A DNA stretch of 64,000 bases. It comes from Polynucleobacter yangtzensis. Lineage in GTDB: Bacteria > Pseudomonadota > Gammaproteobacteria > Burkholderiales > Burkholderiaceae. A program made the translations under genes and the position numbers. Positions 24,763 to 33,092 of this stretch are shown here, in pieces; the stretch's first letter is position 1; every line of letters starts with the position of its first letter. A model generated the notes under the pieces. That model was not told the origin of the DNA, ran no database searches, and saw nothing but the letters and a program-made list of their open reading frames with translations. Where the stretch lies: the NCBI RefSeq assembly GCF_001595965.1, contig NZ_LOJI01000005.1, positions 1-64,000 of the forward strand, read 5' to 3'.

Positions 24763-26668
24763 ATCCAAAGTCCACTTTTTTCCTAGTGAGCCACTCGTAG
24801 CGCTTTTGGGCAATCCCAATTGTGGCAAAACAGCGCTATTTAATTTATTGACTGGTAGTCGCCAAAAGGTGGCTAATTATTCTGGCGTTACTGTTGAGCG
24901 TAAAGAAGGACGTCTGACACTAGACTCAGAAAAAAATATTCGTGTTCTCGATTTGCCGGGTGCATATAGCCTTTATCCAAGATCACTTGATGAGCGGGTA
25001 ACTTGCAATGTATTACTTGGTAGGGCGGAAGGTGAGAAGCGTCCTGATTTGGTGATCTGCGTATTAAGCGCAATTAATTTACGTCGTAACTTACGCTTGG
25101 TGTTAGCTGCAAAGCGCCTTGGCTTGCCTTGTGTCGTAGTGCTCAACATGCTCGATATCGCCAAGCGTCAAGGCTTGCAAATAGATACTGCTGCGCTATC
25201 AAATGAGCTGGGCCTGCCTGTGCTCACCAGTATTGGCATTCAATCCAATGGTGCTGATGAGATTAAACAGTTTCTGTCCAATCTAGACTGGCGCAACTTA
25301 GATAGTTTGCGCACTGGAACAAGTGACGCTACTTTGGAGAATGTAGCTTCTCATATTGCGCATACCGAATCAGACAATGTTCAAGTACAAAAAATTCTGC
25401 AAAACCTGAAGTTAGATCGCATCATTCCCGATCAGTTAAGTGATCGCCTAGATGCAGTATTGCTTCACCCAGTTCTTGGCCCCATTATTTTGGTGGTCTT
25501 ACTCTTTTGCATTTTCCAGGCGGTTTTTAGTTGGGCAACTGTGCCGATGGATCTCATTAAGGATGCAGTTGAATACCTTGGTGGCCATATTGCTGAGTTA
25601 CTACCCAATGGTTGGTTGCGTAGTTTATTGATCAACGGAATTTTGGCTGGCTTAGGTGGCGTGGTGATCTTCTTGCCGCAGATTCTGATTTTGTTCTTCT
25701 TTATTCTGTTGCTTGAAGAATCTGGCTATCTTCCAAGAGCCGCGTATCTCTTGGATAGGGTGATGGGATCGGTTGGTCTTTCCGGTAGATCTTTTATTCC
25801 GCTGCTTTCTAGCTTTGCTTGTGCAATCCCCGGAATCATGGCCACGAGAAGCATCTCGAATTCGCGTGATCGTATGGTGACTATTCTGATTGCGCCGATG
25901 ATGACGTGTTCTGCACGTTTACCGGTATATGCCTTACTAATCTCAGCGTTTATTCCAGAGCAAAAGCTCTGGGCCGGCATTGATTTGCAAGGCTTAGTTT
26001 TGTTTTTGCTCTACCTTGCTGGAATCTTGGGCGCGATGGCAGTTGCCTGGATTCTGAAGCGCTTTACGAGTGAGCAATTTAAGATGAACGCACTGATGAT
26101 GGAGTTACCTGGCTATCACATGCCACGCTTAAGTAACTTGGCGATCAGCTTATGGCAACGCGCAGAAATATTCTTACGTCGAGTCGGCGGCATTATTTTG
26201 GTAATGACAATTGGTTTGTGGGTGCTGTCTAGTTTCCCATTGCCTCCAGAAGGTGCAACAGGGTCACCTATTCAATACAGCTTTGCTGGGATGTTAGGCC
26301 AAGCCTTAGCTTATGTGTTCTCGCCAATTGGGTTTAACTGGCAAATCAGTATTGCCCTGGTTCCTGGTATGGCAGCGCGTGAGGTTGTGGTGAGCTCTTT
26401 GGCAACGGTATACGCATTGTCCAGCTCAAGTGCGGACGCTGCAGATGCTTTGATTCCCTTGATTTCTAGCGGCTGGTCCCTTGCTACTGCACTTTCTTTA
26501 TTGGCTTGGTTTGTATTTGCCCCTCAATGCCTATCTACAATTGCAGCAGTCAAGCGAGAGACGGGGGGTTGGAAGATTCCCGTCATTATGTTGAGCTATC
26601 TTTTTGGATTGGCCTATATTGCTGCATTTATCACCTATCAGATTGCTAGCGCCCTCGGCCTAGCCTGA
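24755..26668 (+). CDS. feoB: Ferrous iron permease
   Basis: A 637-residue inner-membrane iron transporter. The N-terminal G domain has G1 GNPNCGKTALF, G3 LDLPGAY, and G4 NMLD, followed by about eight to ten transmembrane segments with the GSVGLSGRSFIPLLSSFACAIPG gate motif. It is shorter than E. coli FeoB (773 residues), consistent with a compact form. Overlaps feoA. Confidence 0.93.
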   Translation: MSESKVHFFPSEPLVALLGNPNCGKTALFNLLTGSRQKVANYSGVTVERKEGRLTLDSEKNIRVLDLPGAYSLYPRSLDERVTCNVLLGRAEGEKRPDLVICVLSAINLRRNLRLVLAAKRLGLPCVVVLNMLDIAKRQGLQIDTAALSNELGLPVLTSIGIQSNGADEIKQFLSNLDWRNLDSLRTGTSDATLENVASHIAHTESDNVQVQKILQNLKLDRIIPDQLSDRLDAVLLHPVLGPIILVVLLFCIFQAVFSWATVPMDLIKDAVEYLGGHIAELLPNGWLRSLLINGILAGLGGVVIFLPQILILFFFILLLEESGYLPRAAYLLDRVMGSVGLSGRSFIPLLSSFACAIPGIMATRSISNSRDRMVTILIAPMMTCSARLPVYALLISAFIPEQKLWAGIDLQGLVLFLLYLAGILGAMAVAWILKRFTSEQFKMNALMMELPGYHMPRLSNLAISLWQRAEIFLRRVGGIILVMTIGLWVLSSFPLPPEGATGSPIQYSFAGMLGQALAYVFSPIGFNWQISIALVPGMAAREVVVSSLATVYALSSSSADAADALIPLISSGWSLATALSLLAWFVFAPQCLSTIAAVKRETGGWKIPVIMLSYLFGLAYIAAFITYQIASALGLA

Positions 26669-26745
26669 TTGTTTTATTGGGTGTAGGCAGATCTCTGCAA
26701 TTTGAGATACATTCTTAGTCATCCATTTACTAAGAGGGTGCCCTG

Positions 26746-27141
26746 ATGCGCTTAAAGTCCTTTATCTTTATCTTGTCTTGTTTATTTGGCGCTACGTTTT
26801 CACAAATTGCTAACGCGCAATCTGGCGAGAGCACTTATAAACAAGTCTGCGCTAATTGCCACGGTACGGGCGTTTTGAATGCCCCTAAATTTGGTGACAA
26901 GGCTAAGTGGGCGCCTTTAATTGCCGAGGGGCAAGTAGAGCTCACTGCTCATGCCTACTATGGCGTTCGATCCATGCCTCCTAAAGGCGGCAATCCTAAT
27001 CTCAGCATTCAAGGCTTTGCGGATGCTTTGGTCTATATGGTGAATAACTCAGGTGGCAATTGGAAATCACCTGACGCTAAAACAATTGCCGCTATCAATA
27101 AAGAAGTTGAAGCGCGTAAAGCCGGTACAAAAAAGCATTAA
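26746..27141 (+). CDS. Cytochrome c5-like monoheme protein
   Basis: A 131-residue exported c-type cytochrome: signal peptide (1-24), then one heme site C35-A-N-C38-H39 and an axial methionine in SMPPKGGNP. It should carry electrons in the periplasm. The gene lies 77 bases after feoB and may or may not share its Fur control. A 12-bp stem hairpin follows. Confidence 0.86.
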   Translation: MRLKSFIFILSCLFGATFSQIANAQSGESTYKQVCANCHGTGVLNAPKFGDKAKWAPLIAEGQVELTAHAYYGVRSMPPKGGNPNLSIQGFADALVYMVNNSGGNWKSPDAKTIAAINKEVEARKAGTKKH

Positions 27142-27146
27142 TTAAT

Positions 27147-27174
27147 CACCAACACTCTTAGTAGAGTGTTGGTG
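27147..27174. terminator. hairpin between convergent cytochrome and Bug genes
   Basis: CACCAACACTCT (27147-27158), loop TAGT, AGAGTGTTGGTG (27163-27174) is a perfect 12-bp stem in the gap between two converging genes. No T tract follows, so it may act as a terminator only weakly or as an RNA end stabiliser. Confidence 0.65.
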
Positions 27175-27187
27175 GATTCGAACAGCA

Positions 27188-28189
27188 TCAGTCGGCTTTG
27201 ATGTTGGCATCTTTCACTACTTTTGCCCACATTGCTAATTCTCTGTGAATGCGTTTCGCAGAGTCGGCGGGTGATAAGTAATTCACATACACGCCAGCAG
27301 CTAACATACGCTCTTGAACTTCAGGGCGCTGTAGGATCACTTTAATGTCTTCGCTGAGCTTATCAATAATCGGCTTAGGGGTTCCCGCTGGTGCCAAAAT
27401 TCCAAACATACTGACTACATCGAAATTAGGTAAGCCAGTAGCTTCGGTGATTGTTGGCACATCTGGTAATTGGCTAATCCGTTTAGAGGTTGTTACCGCT
27501 AAGGCTCTTAGTTGGCCAGACTGAATAAATTGCAAGGCTGCCGGTACGGTCTCAGACATTGTCAGTACTTGTCCACCAACTAGGTCGGTCATCGCAGGGC
27601 CGCTACCCTTGTAAGGTACATGCAATAAATCTAAACCAAGCTGATTGCGAAACATTTCCATTGCAAGGCGTTGTGGGGCGCCAGCACCAGATGAAGCAAA
27701 GGTAAGTTTACCTGGATTCGCTTTTGCATAGGCAATGAACTCTTTCATATTCTTAACTGGTACCGAAGGGTTCACTACAAATACGAGCGGCACCACACCC
27801 ACCACATCCACGGGTGTGAAATCCTTTTCCAAGTTGTATTTGATTTTGTCTTTATCTAAATTGGCATTGATGGAGTGCGATGTGAGGGCGCCCATCAGAA
27901 GGGTGTAGCCATCCGCGGGTGACTTAGCCACCATATCAGCTCCAATATTGCCGCTATCGCCTGCGCGATTGTCTGGAATCACTTGCTGGTTAAGTGACTT
28001 GGACAATTCTTGTGCCATGATGCGGCCAATGACGTCAGTTGCCCCTCCTGGTGGATAGGGGATAACCAACTTAATAGGCTTTTCAGGATAGTTTTTGATT
28101 GCCGCGCTATTGCTTTGAGCAAGGAGTGGGCTGCTGATCAGGCTGCTGCACAGGAGTAGGCCTAGGCCATTAATAATTTGTTGTCTCAT
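27188..28189 (-). CDS. Bug/TctC-family receptor
   Basis: A 333-residue binding protein with signal peptide (about 1-26, LLAQ). Bug features are KLVIPYPPGGATDVIGRIMAQ, SPADGYTLLMG, and VPYKGSGPAMTDLVGGQV. The ligand is unknown; no TctAB permease is nearby. Start at 28189. Divergent from the SemiSWEET gene. Confidence 0.87.
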   Translation of the reverse strand: MRQQIINGLGLLLCSSLISSPLLAQSNSAAIKNYPEKPIKLVIPYPPGGATDVIGRIMAQELSKSLNQQVIPDNRAGDSGNIGADMVAKSPADGYTLLMGALTSHSINANLDKDKIKYNLEKDFTPVDVVGVVPLVFVVNPSVPVKNMKEFIAYAKANPGKLTFASSGAGAPQRLAMEMFRNQLGLDLLHVPYKGSGPAMTDLVGGQVLTMSETVPAALQFIQSGQLRALAVTTSKRISQLPDVPTITEATGLPNFDVVSMFGILAPAGTPKPIIDKLSEDIKVILQRPEVQERMLAAGVYVNYLSPADSAKRIHRELAMWAKVVKDANIKAD

Positions 28190-28295
28190 TTTGTATTTTT
28201 AATGTTGGGTTGAGTTAGGATTTTCCATTATGAACGCATATCAAATTCATGCGCTGCGTCAATGATTTGCAAATTTCCCTAATTACAATGCCTAA

Positions 28296-28577
28296 ATGAC
28301 CCTAGAGCCCCATCAAATTGAGATTATTGGTTATTGCGCTGCATTCTTAACCACGATTGCCTTTCTGCCTCAGGCGATTCGCTCTTGGCGTACTAAGGAT
28401 CTTTCGGGTATTTCGCTAGGGATGTATTCCTTGTTTACAGTTGGCGTGGGCTTGTGGCTCATCTATGGTCTCATTATTGAGAAGTGGCCCCTGATCATGG
28501 CAAATGCATTGACCTTTGCCTTGGCTCTCAGTATCTTGTTATTGAAATTGCGCCATACTTCTACTCATCAGAAATAA
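28296..28577 (+). CDS. SemiSWEET-type sugar transporter
   Basis: A 93-residue protein with three helices forming one MtN3/PQ-loop unit (helices about 9-27, 41-61, 67-85). FLPQAIRSWRTKDLSGIS and the conserved P-Q motif identify the SemiSWEET family, in which two copies pair to pass sugars through the inner membrane. Substrate is unknown. It is followed 35 bases later by an FAH-family gene. Confidence 0.84.
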   Translation: MTLEPHQIEIIGYCAAFLTTIAFLPQAIRSWRTKDLSGISLGMYSLFTVGVGLWLIYGLIIEKWPLIMANALTFALALSILLLKLRHTSTHQK

Positions 28578-28612
28578 AACACTCATTTAGCAAAATTCAT
28601 AGAAAGGTTTTT

Positions 28613-29305
28613 ATGTGCTCAGCATTTGTGATTGATCCCCCAGCAGTAGTTTCCTTGCCAGTTACGGGTGATACTCGTCGCTTTGCAGTCAATCGCATTT
28701 ATTGTGTTGGCCGTAACTATGCTGATCACGCTCGTGAGATGGGTCATGATCCCGATCGTGAGCCGCCATTCTTTTTTATGAAGCCCGCTAATTCCATTGT
28801 GACTGATGGTAAAGATATGGCTTATCCCGCGCTATCAAATGATGTTCATCACGAAATTGAAATGGTTGTAGCGATTGGCAAGGGTGGTGCGAATATCTCC
28901 GCTGATAAAGCACTTGAGCATGTATATGGTTATGGCGTTGGTTTGGATATGACTAGGCGCGATCTTCAAGGCGAGGCAAAGAAGATGGGTCGTCCATGGG
29001 ACACCGGTAAGGCGTTCGATCAGTCTGCGCCTTGTGGTGAGATTACTCCAGCTAGCCAGTGTGGGCATCCAGCTAAAGGTTTAGTCAAACTATTAGTGAA
29101 TGGCGAAGTTCGTCAAGAAGGCGATCTCAACCAACTGATCTGGAACGTACCCGATACGATTGCTTATCTTTCCACTCTATTTACTTTGGAGCCAGGAGAC
29201 CTCATTTTCTCGGGCACGCCAGCAGGGGTTGGTCCTGTGAAAAAAGGTGATGTGCTCGAAGGTAGTGTTGCAGGCTTACCTAATTTAAAGACAAAAGTTA
29301 TCTAA
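28613..29305 (+). CDS. Fumarylacetoacetate hydrolase (FAH) family protein
   Basis: About 230 residues; the start is ATG 28613 (MCSAFVIDPP), because AGAAAGG lies six bases upstream; a longer ORF starting at 28484 overlaps the SemiSWEET gene. Visible metal-binding and catalytic residues lie in HHEIEMVVAIG and GLDMTRRDLQ, followed by DLIFSGTPAGVGP. The family cleaves or decarboxylates acylpyruvates and related diketo acids. Cytosolic. Confidence 0.85.
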   Translation: MCSAFVIDPPAVVSLPVTGDTRRFAVNRIYCVGRNYADHAREMGHDPDREPPFFFMKPANSIVTDGKDMAYPALSNDVHHEIEMVVAIGKGGANISADKALEHVYGYGVGLDMTRRDLQGEAKKMGRPWDTGKAFDQSAPCGEITPASQCGHPAKGLVKLLVNGEVRQEGDLNQLIWNVPDTIAYLSTLFTLEPGDLIFSGTPAGVGPVKKGDVLEGSVAGLPNLKTKVI

Positions 29306-29325
29306 ATAAATAAGAGGTTTGCTAG

Positions 29326-30378
29326 ATGAATATTTTGCTTAAGAAAATAGGGTTCGTATTTTTAGCGGGCGCACTGTCTCTACTTCTTATTTCTTGCGCC
29401 CATAATGAGCAAGCCAGCAAACCTACTCCTCCAGCTAGCCTCTATGCTGATGCAGCCCCTTTAGATTTGCGCTTAAGTAAGTGGCCATACCCTTACCCCG
29501 TAAAAGAATTTAAGACTTCGCTGCAAGGGCAGCCAGCTAGCATGATGTATATGGATGTTGCTGGTTTGGGCAAGCAAAAGGGCGTGGTAGTTTTGTTCCA
29601 TGGCAAGAACTTTTCTAGCGACTATTGGGCACCGACAATTGCTGGGCTATCTAAAGCGGGTTACCGGGTAATTGCGCCAGATCAGATTGGCTTTGGCAAG
29701 TCCTCCAAGCCTGATGTGGCTTACCACTTCGATGATTTAGCTGCCAATACTCAGGCTCTATTAAAGTCTCTCAATATCCAGCGAGTTTCAGTCATCGCTA
29801 ACTCAATGGGTGGAATGGTTGGCGTTCGTTTTGCACGTCTATATCCTCAAACAGTGCAAAAGTTGGTCCTAGAGAATCCGCTGGGCCTTGAGGATTACAG
29901 CAAAGATATTCCTCCACAGAAGAATGAAGATCTTCTTAAGTTAGAAATGGCGCAAACAGAAACTAGCTACCGTCGTTTTCTGCAAACCTATTTTCCAGTT
30001 TGGCAGCCTAGTTACGAAAAATTTGTAGAGGTATATGTACGAGTACAAAAAGGCCCAGATTATCCAGCTTATGCAAAGACTTCTGTGTTGACCTATCAGA
30101 TGATTGCAGAAAAACCAGTGGTGAATGACTTGCCGCAACTGAAGATGCCGGTGTTGTTGGTTATTGGCCAAAAGGATCGCACCGTATTTGGACGTCGCTT
30201 TGCACCGCCAGAAGCTGTTAAGTCTTTGGGTAACTTTCCGGAGTTAGGAAAAAAAGCGCAGGCAGCTATTCCAAATGCAAAACTAGTGCCAATTGAGAAT
30301 GTCGGTCACGTACCTCATGTTGAGGTACCGGATCAGTTTGTGAAAATCGTAGTGGAGTTTTTAAACTCTAAGAGCTAA
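29326..30378 (+). CDS. Alpha/beta-hydrolase lipoprotein
   Basis: A 350-residue hydrolase tethered by a lipobox (LISC, C24) at about residue 24, so it sits on the periplasmic side or outer membrane. The nucleophile elbow ANSMGGMVG contains the serine (S160 region), with an aspartate in IGQKDRTVFG and a histidine in NVGHVPHVE. An oxyanion HGKN motif follows. The reaction may be ester or lactone hydrolysis. It is followed by a small hairpin at 30370-30391 near the convergent crotonase. Confidence 0.82.
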   Translation: MNILLKKIGFVFLAGALSLLLISCAHNEQASKPTPPASLYADAAPLDLRLSKWPYPYPVKEFKTSLQGQPASMMYMDVAGLGKQKGVVVLFHGKNFSSDYWAPTIAGLSKAGYRVIAPDQIGFGKSSKPDVAYHFDDLAANTQALLKSLNIQRVSVIANSMGGMVGVRFARLYPQTVQKLVLENPLGLEDYSKDIPPQKNEDLLKLEMAQTETSYRRFLQTYFPVWQPSYEKFVEVYVRVQKGPDYPAYAKTSVLTYQMIAEKPVVNDLPQLKMPVLLVIGQKDRTVFGRRFAPPEAVKSLGNFPELGKKAQAAIPNAKLVPIENVGHVPHVEVPDQFVKIVVEFLNSKS

Positions 30379-30397
30379 GTCAGCAGCTCTTTAGATC

Positions 30398-31177
30398 TTA
30401 CTTACCAATCCACTGGGGTGGGCGACCCTCTAAGAAGGCGTTTACTCCCTCTCTGAAGTCTTTGCTGTTGTAGGTTTCACGCATAAGGTCTGTGCAATCA
30501 GGCAGATTGCTTTGGAGTAGACGCGCCAATGCCATCTTGCTTGCCTTTTGCGTGATCGGCGCAAGCGATGCCAGTTTTTGTGCCAGCGCAGTTGTTGCCG
30601 CATCTATTTCTGATGCATCTATTGTTTGATACAGAAAACCTGACTCCAATAATTCTGGCGCCTTAATCAGTTCTGCAGTCATTAGCATTTTCTTCACGGT
30701 AGGTACGCCAAGGTGAGTAGCGAGCCAGGACAGATTGCTTGGTGATAGACAGTTACCCAAGGTCTTGGCTACTGGTATACCAAAACGCGCTTCGGGTGTA
30801 GAAATTCGAAAGTCACAAGCGGTTGCCATTAAAAGTCCGCTACCCACTGCCAATCCTTCAATCATGGCAATCGTTGGCATAGGTAGTTGTTGTAAAGAGG
30901 CAAAGATGTGATCGACAGCTACCTCATAAGCCTCATTCTCTTTGAGATCAACAAACTGTTGAATATCGCTTCCCGAAACAAATGCTTTGTCTCCCGCTCC
31001 CCGAAAAATAACTACGCGAATATCGGTGTTTTTTGCCAGTGAGTCGCAAATCTGTTTTAGCTCTTCATACATGGGCCAAGTAAGGGCATTACGGGCTGCG
31101 GGATTATTAAAGATAACTCGCGCAATTTTTCCGTCGATATGTAAATCCAAGCAGGGTGGGGTGGAGTTGACAGTCAT
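30398..31177 (-). CDS. Crotonase-fold protein lacking both usual catalytic glutamates
   Basis: A 259-residue enoyl-CoA hydratase/isomerase family protein. The oxyanion-hole motifs are intact (AFVSGSDIQQF and EGLAVGSGLL). But the two glutamates of hydratases, in GGGCELA and FGQPEI, align with LLMATACD and FGIPVAKT, so neither is present. It is probably an enoyl-CoA isomerase, a hydrolase or another crotonase of different chemistry. The gene stands alone between convergent and divergent neighbours. Confidence 0.83.
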   Translation of the reverse strand: MTVNSTPPCLDLHIDGKIARVIFNNPAARNALTWPMYEELKQICDSLAKNTDIRVVIFRGAGDKAFVSGSDIQQFVDLKENEAYEVAVDHIFASLQQLPMPTIAMIEGLAVGSGLLMATACDFRISTPEARFGIPVAKTLGNCLSPSNLSWLATHLGVPTVKKMLMTAELIKAPELLESGFLYQTIDASEIDAATTALAQKLASLAPITQKASKMALARLLQSNLPDCTDLMRETYNSKDFREGVNAFLEGRPPQWIGK

Positions 31178-31287
31178 AGGCTTATTCTAATCAAAGGCAA
31201 GTCTCTTAAATCGAGAAAAGACCATTTCCCAAGCCCTGTAATAGAGTTTTTATCCATATGTAGACCCTCCTGCGCTAGAATTCCTCT

Positions 31288-31446
31288 ATGTATATGTTCC
31301 TGCCTTTCCTGACAGCTTTTATCGGACTTGTATTGGTCTGGTTTGAGAAACGCCTTGCAGGCCTAATACTTTTGGCAATTACTATTGGAATCCTGTTGGT
31401 TTGGTTCCGTTTTCATGCAAGTAGCCATCTCAACATTAGTCTGTAA
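31288..31446 (+). CDS. DUF5993-family small membrane protein
   Basis: A 52-residue protein, MYMFLPFLTAFIGLVLVWFE onward, with two transmembrane helices (about 4-18 and 25-42) and the conserved end HLNISL. This matches the DUF5993 family, which is often found next to DsbB-like genes. It is seven bases upstream of the DsbB-like gene, so probably cotranscribed. It may modulate the redox protein but no function is shown. It was found by reading the gap between two known genes. Confidence 0.8.
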   Translation: MYMFLPFLTAFIGLVLVWFEKRLAGLILLAITIGILLVWFRFHASSHLNISL

Positions 31447-31452
31447 TTCATT

Positions 31453-32016
31453 ATGAGCAGACATTCTTTTCCTTCATTAGCCGCGTTGGGTAATCAACTT
31501 GCGCTGCTAGCTGTTGTTGGCATGCTGGCCTATGCATTTGTAGATCAAATCTATTTTGGTGAGTTGCCTTGCCCACTATGCTTAATGCAACGTATTGGAT
31601 TTGTGGTTATTGGTTTTGCATTGGTCTTAAATATTCGTTGTGGTGCGCATTCTTCTCATTACGGCTGGGGCATTATTGGTGGCCTAGTGGGGATGATGGT
31701 TTCATTGCGCCAGGTATTCTTACATATTTTGCCGGGCGATCAAGGCTTCGGTAAAACCTTTTTAGAATTGCATTTCTATACTTGGGCTTATGTTGGCTAC
31801 ACCGGTTTATTGCTAGGTTTGGCAGTGTTGTTAATGTTGCCTAATCGCGATGTGCGTTCACGTTCTTGGTTCGCAAATACTTTAGTTATTCTTTTCATTT
31901 TGTTGGTATTCGGAAATCTTGTTTCCACTTTGCTGGAATGCGGTATTGGCCCTTGCGCCGATGATCCCGTGAAGTACGAGGGTTGGCTGTGGCTTCGCAC
32001 TCGCCTCGGCTTTTAA
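31453..32016 (+). CDS. DsbB-family disulfide-bond formation protein
   Basis: A 187-residue inner-membrane protein with about four or five helices. The first periplasmic redox pair is CPLC (C40, C43), and a second pair is in LLECGIGPC. DsbB re-oxidises DsbA and passes electrons to quinone. It is preceded by DUF5993, so they may form a functional pair. It ends 35 bases before the next Bug receptor gene. Confidence 0.86.
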   Translation: MSRHSFPSLAALGNQLALLAVVGMLAYAFVDQIYFGELPCPLCLMQRIGFVVIGFALVLNIRCGAHSSHYGWGIIGGLVGMMVSLRQVFLHILPGDQGFGKTFLELHFYTWAYVGYTGLLLGLAVLLMLPNRDVRSRSWFANTLVILFILLVFGNLVSTLLECGIGPCADDPVKYEGWLWLRTRLGF

Positions 32017-32050
32017 CTTAGACCCCGGTCTAGTTCTACAGTCATCGAAT

Positions 32051-33049
32051 ATGCGTTTTCATAAGTCTTTTAAGCATGCCTTACTTTTCTGTCTAGCGTT
32101 GCTATTGACTGTCAGTGCTCATGGGCAATCTAAATCAGCAGTAAAGTCTGCTTGGCCTAAGCAATCAATTCGGATTATTGTCACCTTTACTCCAGGCGGC
32201 GCACCAGATATCTTGGCCCGCGTACTCGCTGAAAATTGGCAGCAAAGCTTAGGGGTTCCAGTGCTAGTTGAAAACAAACCTGGTTATGGCGGCAATATTG
32301 GTGCTGACCTAGTTGCGAAGAGTGAGCCCGATGGATATACCTTGCTCATCGGTACTGTTGGTATTCATGCGATTAATGGCGCTCTTTATGAAAAGCTTTC
32401 TTATGATCCCGTAAAAGATTTCACACCGATTAGTTTTTTGGCTAGTACACCCAACGTACTTGTTGTAAATAAAAAATTAGGCGTGAATAATCTTCATGAG
32501 TTAATTGAGTTGGCAAAAGCAAAGCCAGATCAATTGACTTTTGGTTCATCAGGTGTCGGCACTTCACTACATATGTCAGGTGAGTTATTTAAAGAAATGG
32601 CTGGCGTTCAAATTCGTCACATTCCTTATAAGGGTCGCGCCCAATCATTGCCAGATTTATTAAGCGGCCGTATCTCTATGCTATTTGACAACCTTTCATC
32701 CTCTTTGACTCTGATTAAGGCCGGGGAAGTGCAGGCTCTAGGAGTAACCACGCTCAAGCGTTCTCATGCTGCCCCAGAAATTCCTACTCTGGCTGAGCAG
32801 GGATTGACCGGGTTTGAAGCGGTTTCCTGGTTTTCTTTGATGGCACCAGCGAATTTGCCTCCACATATTCAAAAGCAACTCAATCAAATGGTGCGTCATA
32901 CCTTGAGTAATTCCGAGGTTAAATCCCGTCTTTTAGCTGGTGGCCTAGACCCAGCGCCTGGCAGCTCCAAGGACCTTTCCAGGCTAATTGCTTCGGAAGC
33001 CGCTAAATGGGGTAGGGTAGTGCAGCAATCTGGCGCAAAATTAGAGTAA
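32051..33049 (+). CDS. Bug/TctC-family receptor
   Basis: A 332-residue binding protein, signal peptide to about 25 (AHGQ). Bug signature stretches are IIVTFTPGGAPDILARVLAEN, SEPDGYTLLIG and IPYKGRAQSLPDLLSGRIS. It is the third Bug receptor in this window; no permease gene is nearby. Confidence 0.87.
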   Translation: MRFHKSFKHALLFCLALLLTVSAHGQSKSAVKSAWPKQSIRIIVTFTPGGAPDILARVLAENWQQSLGVPVLVENKPGYGGNIGADLVAKSEPDGYTLLIGTVGIHAINGALYEKLSYDPVKDFTPISFLASTPNVLVVNKKLGVNNLHELIELAKAKPDQLTFGSSGVGTSLHMSGELFKEMAGVQIRHIPYKGRAQSLPDLLSGRISMLFDNLSSSLTLIKAGEVQALGVTTLKRSHAAPEIPTLAEQGLTGFEAVSWFSLMAPANLPPHIQKQLNQMVRHTLSNSEVKSRLLAGGLDPAPGSSKDLSRLIASEAAKWGRVVQQSGAKLE

Positions 33050-33092
33050 TAAGCTCTTTTTATGTCAGCTTCAAGCTGTTTTCAGGCGTTAA

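Noticed and set aside
28484-28612. Upstream extension of the FAH-family protein
   Set aside because: It overlaps the SemiSWEET gene and lacks family similarity; the conserved protein begins at 28613.
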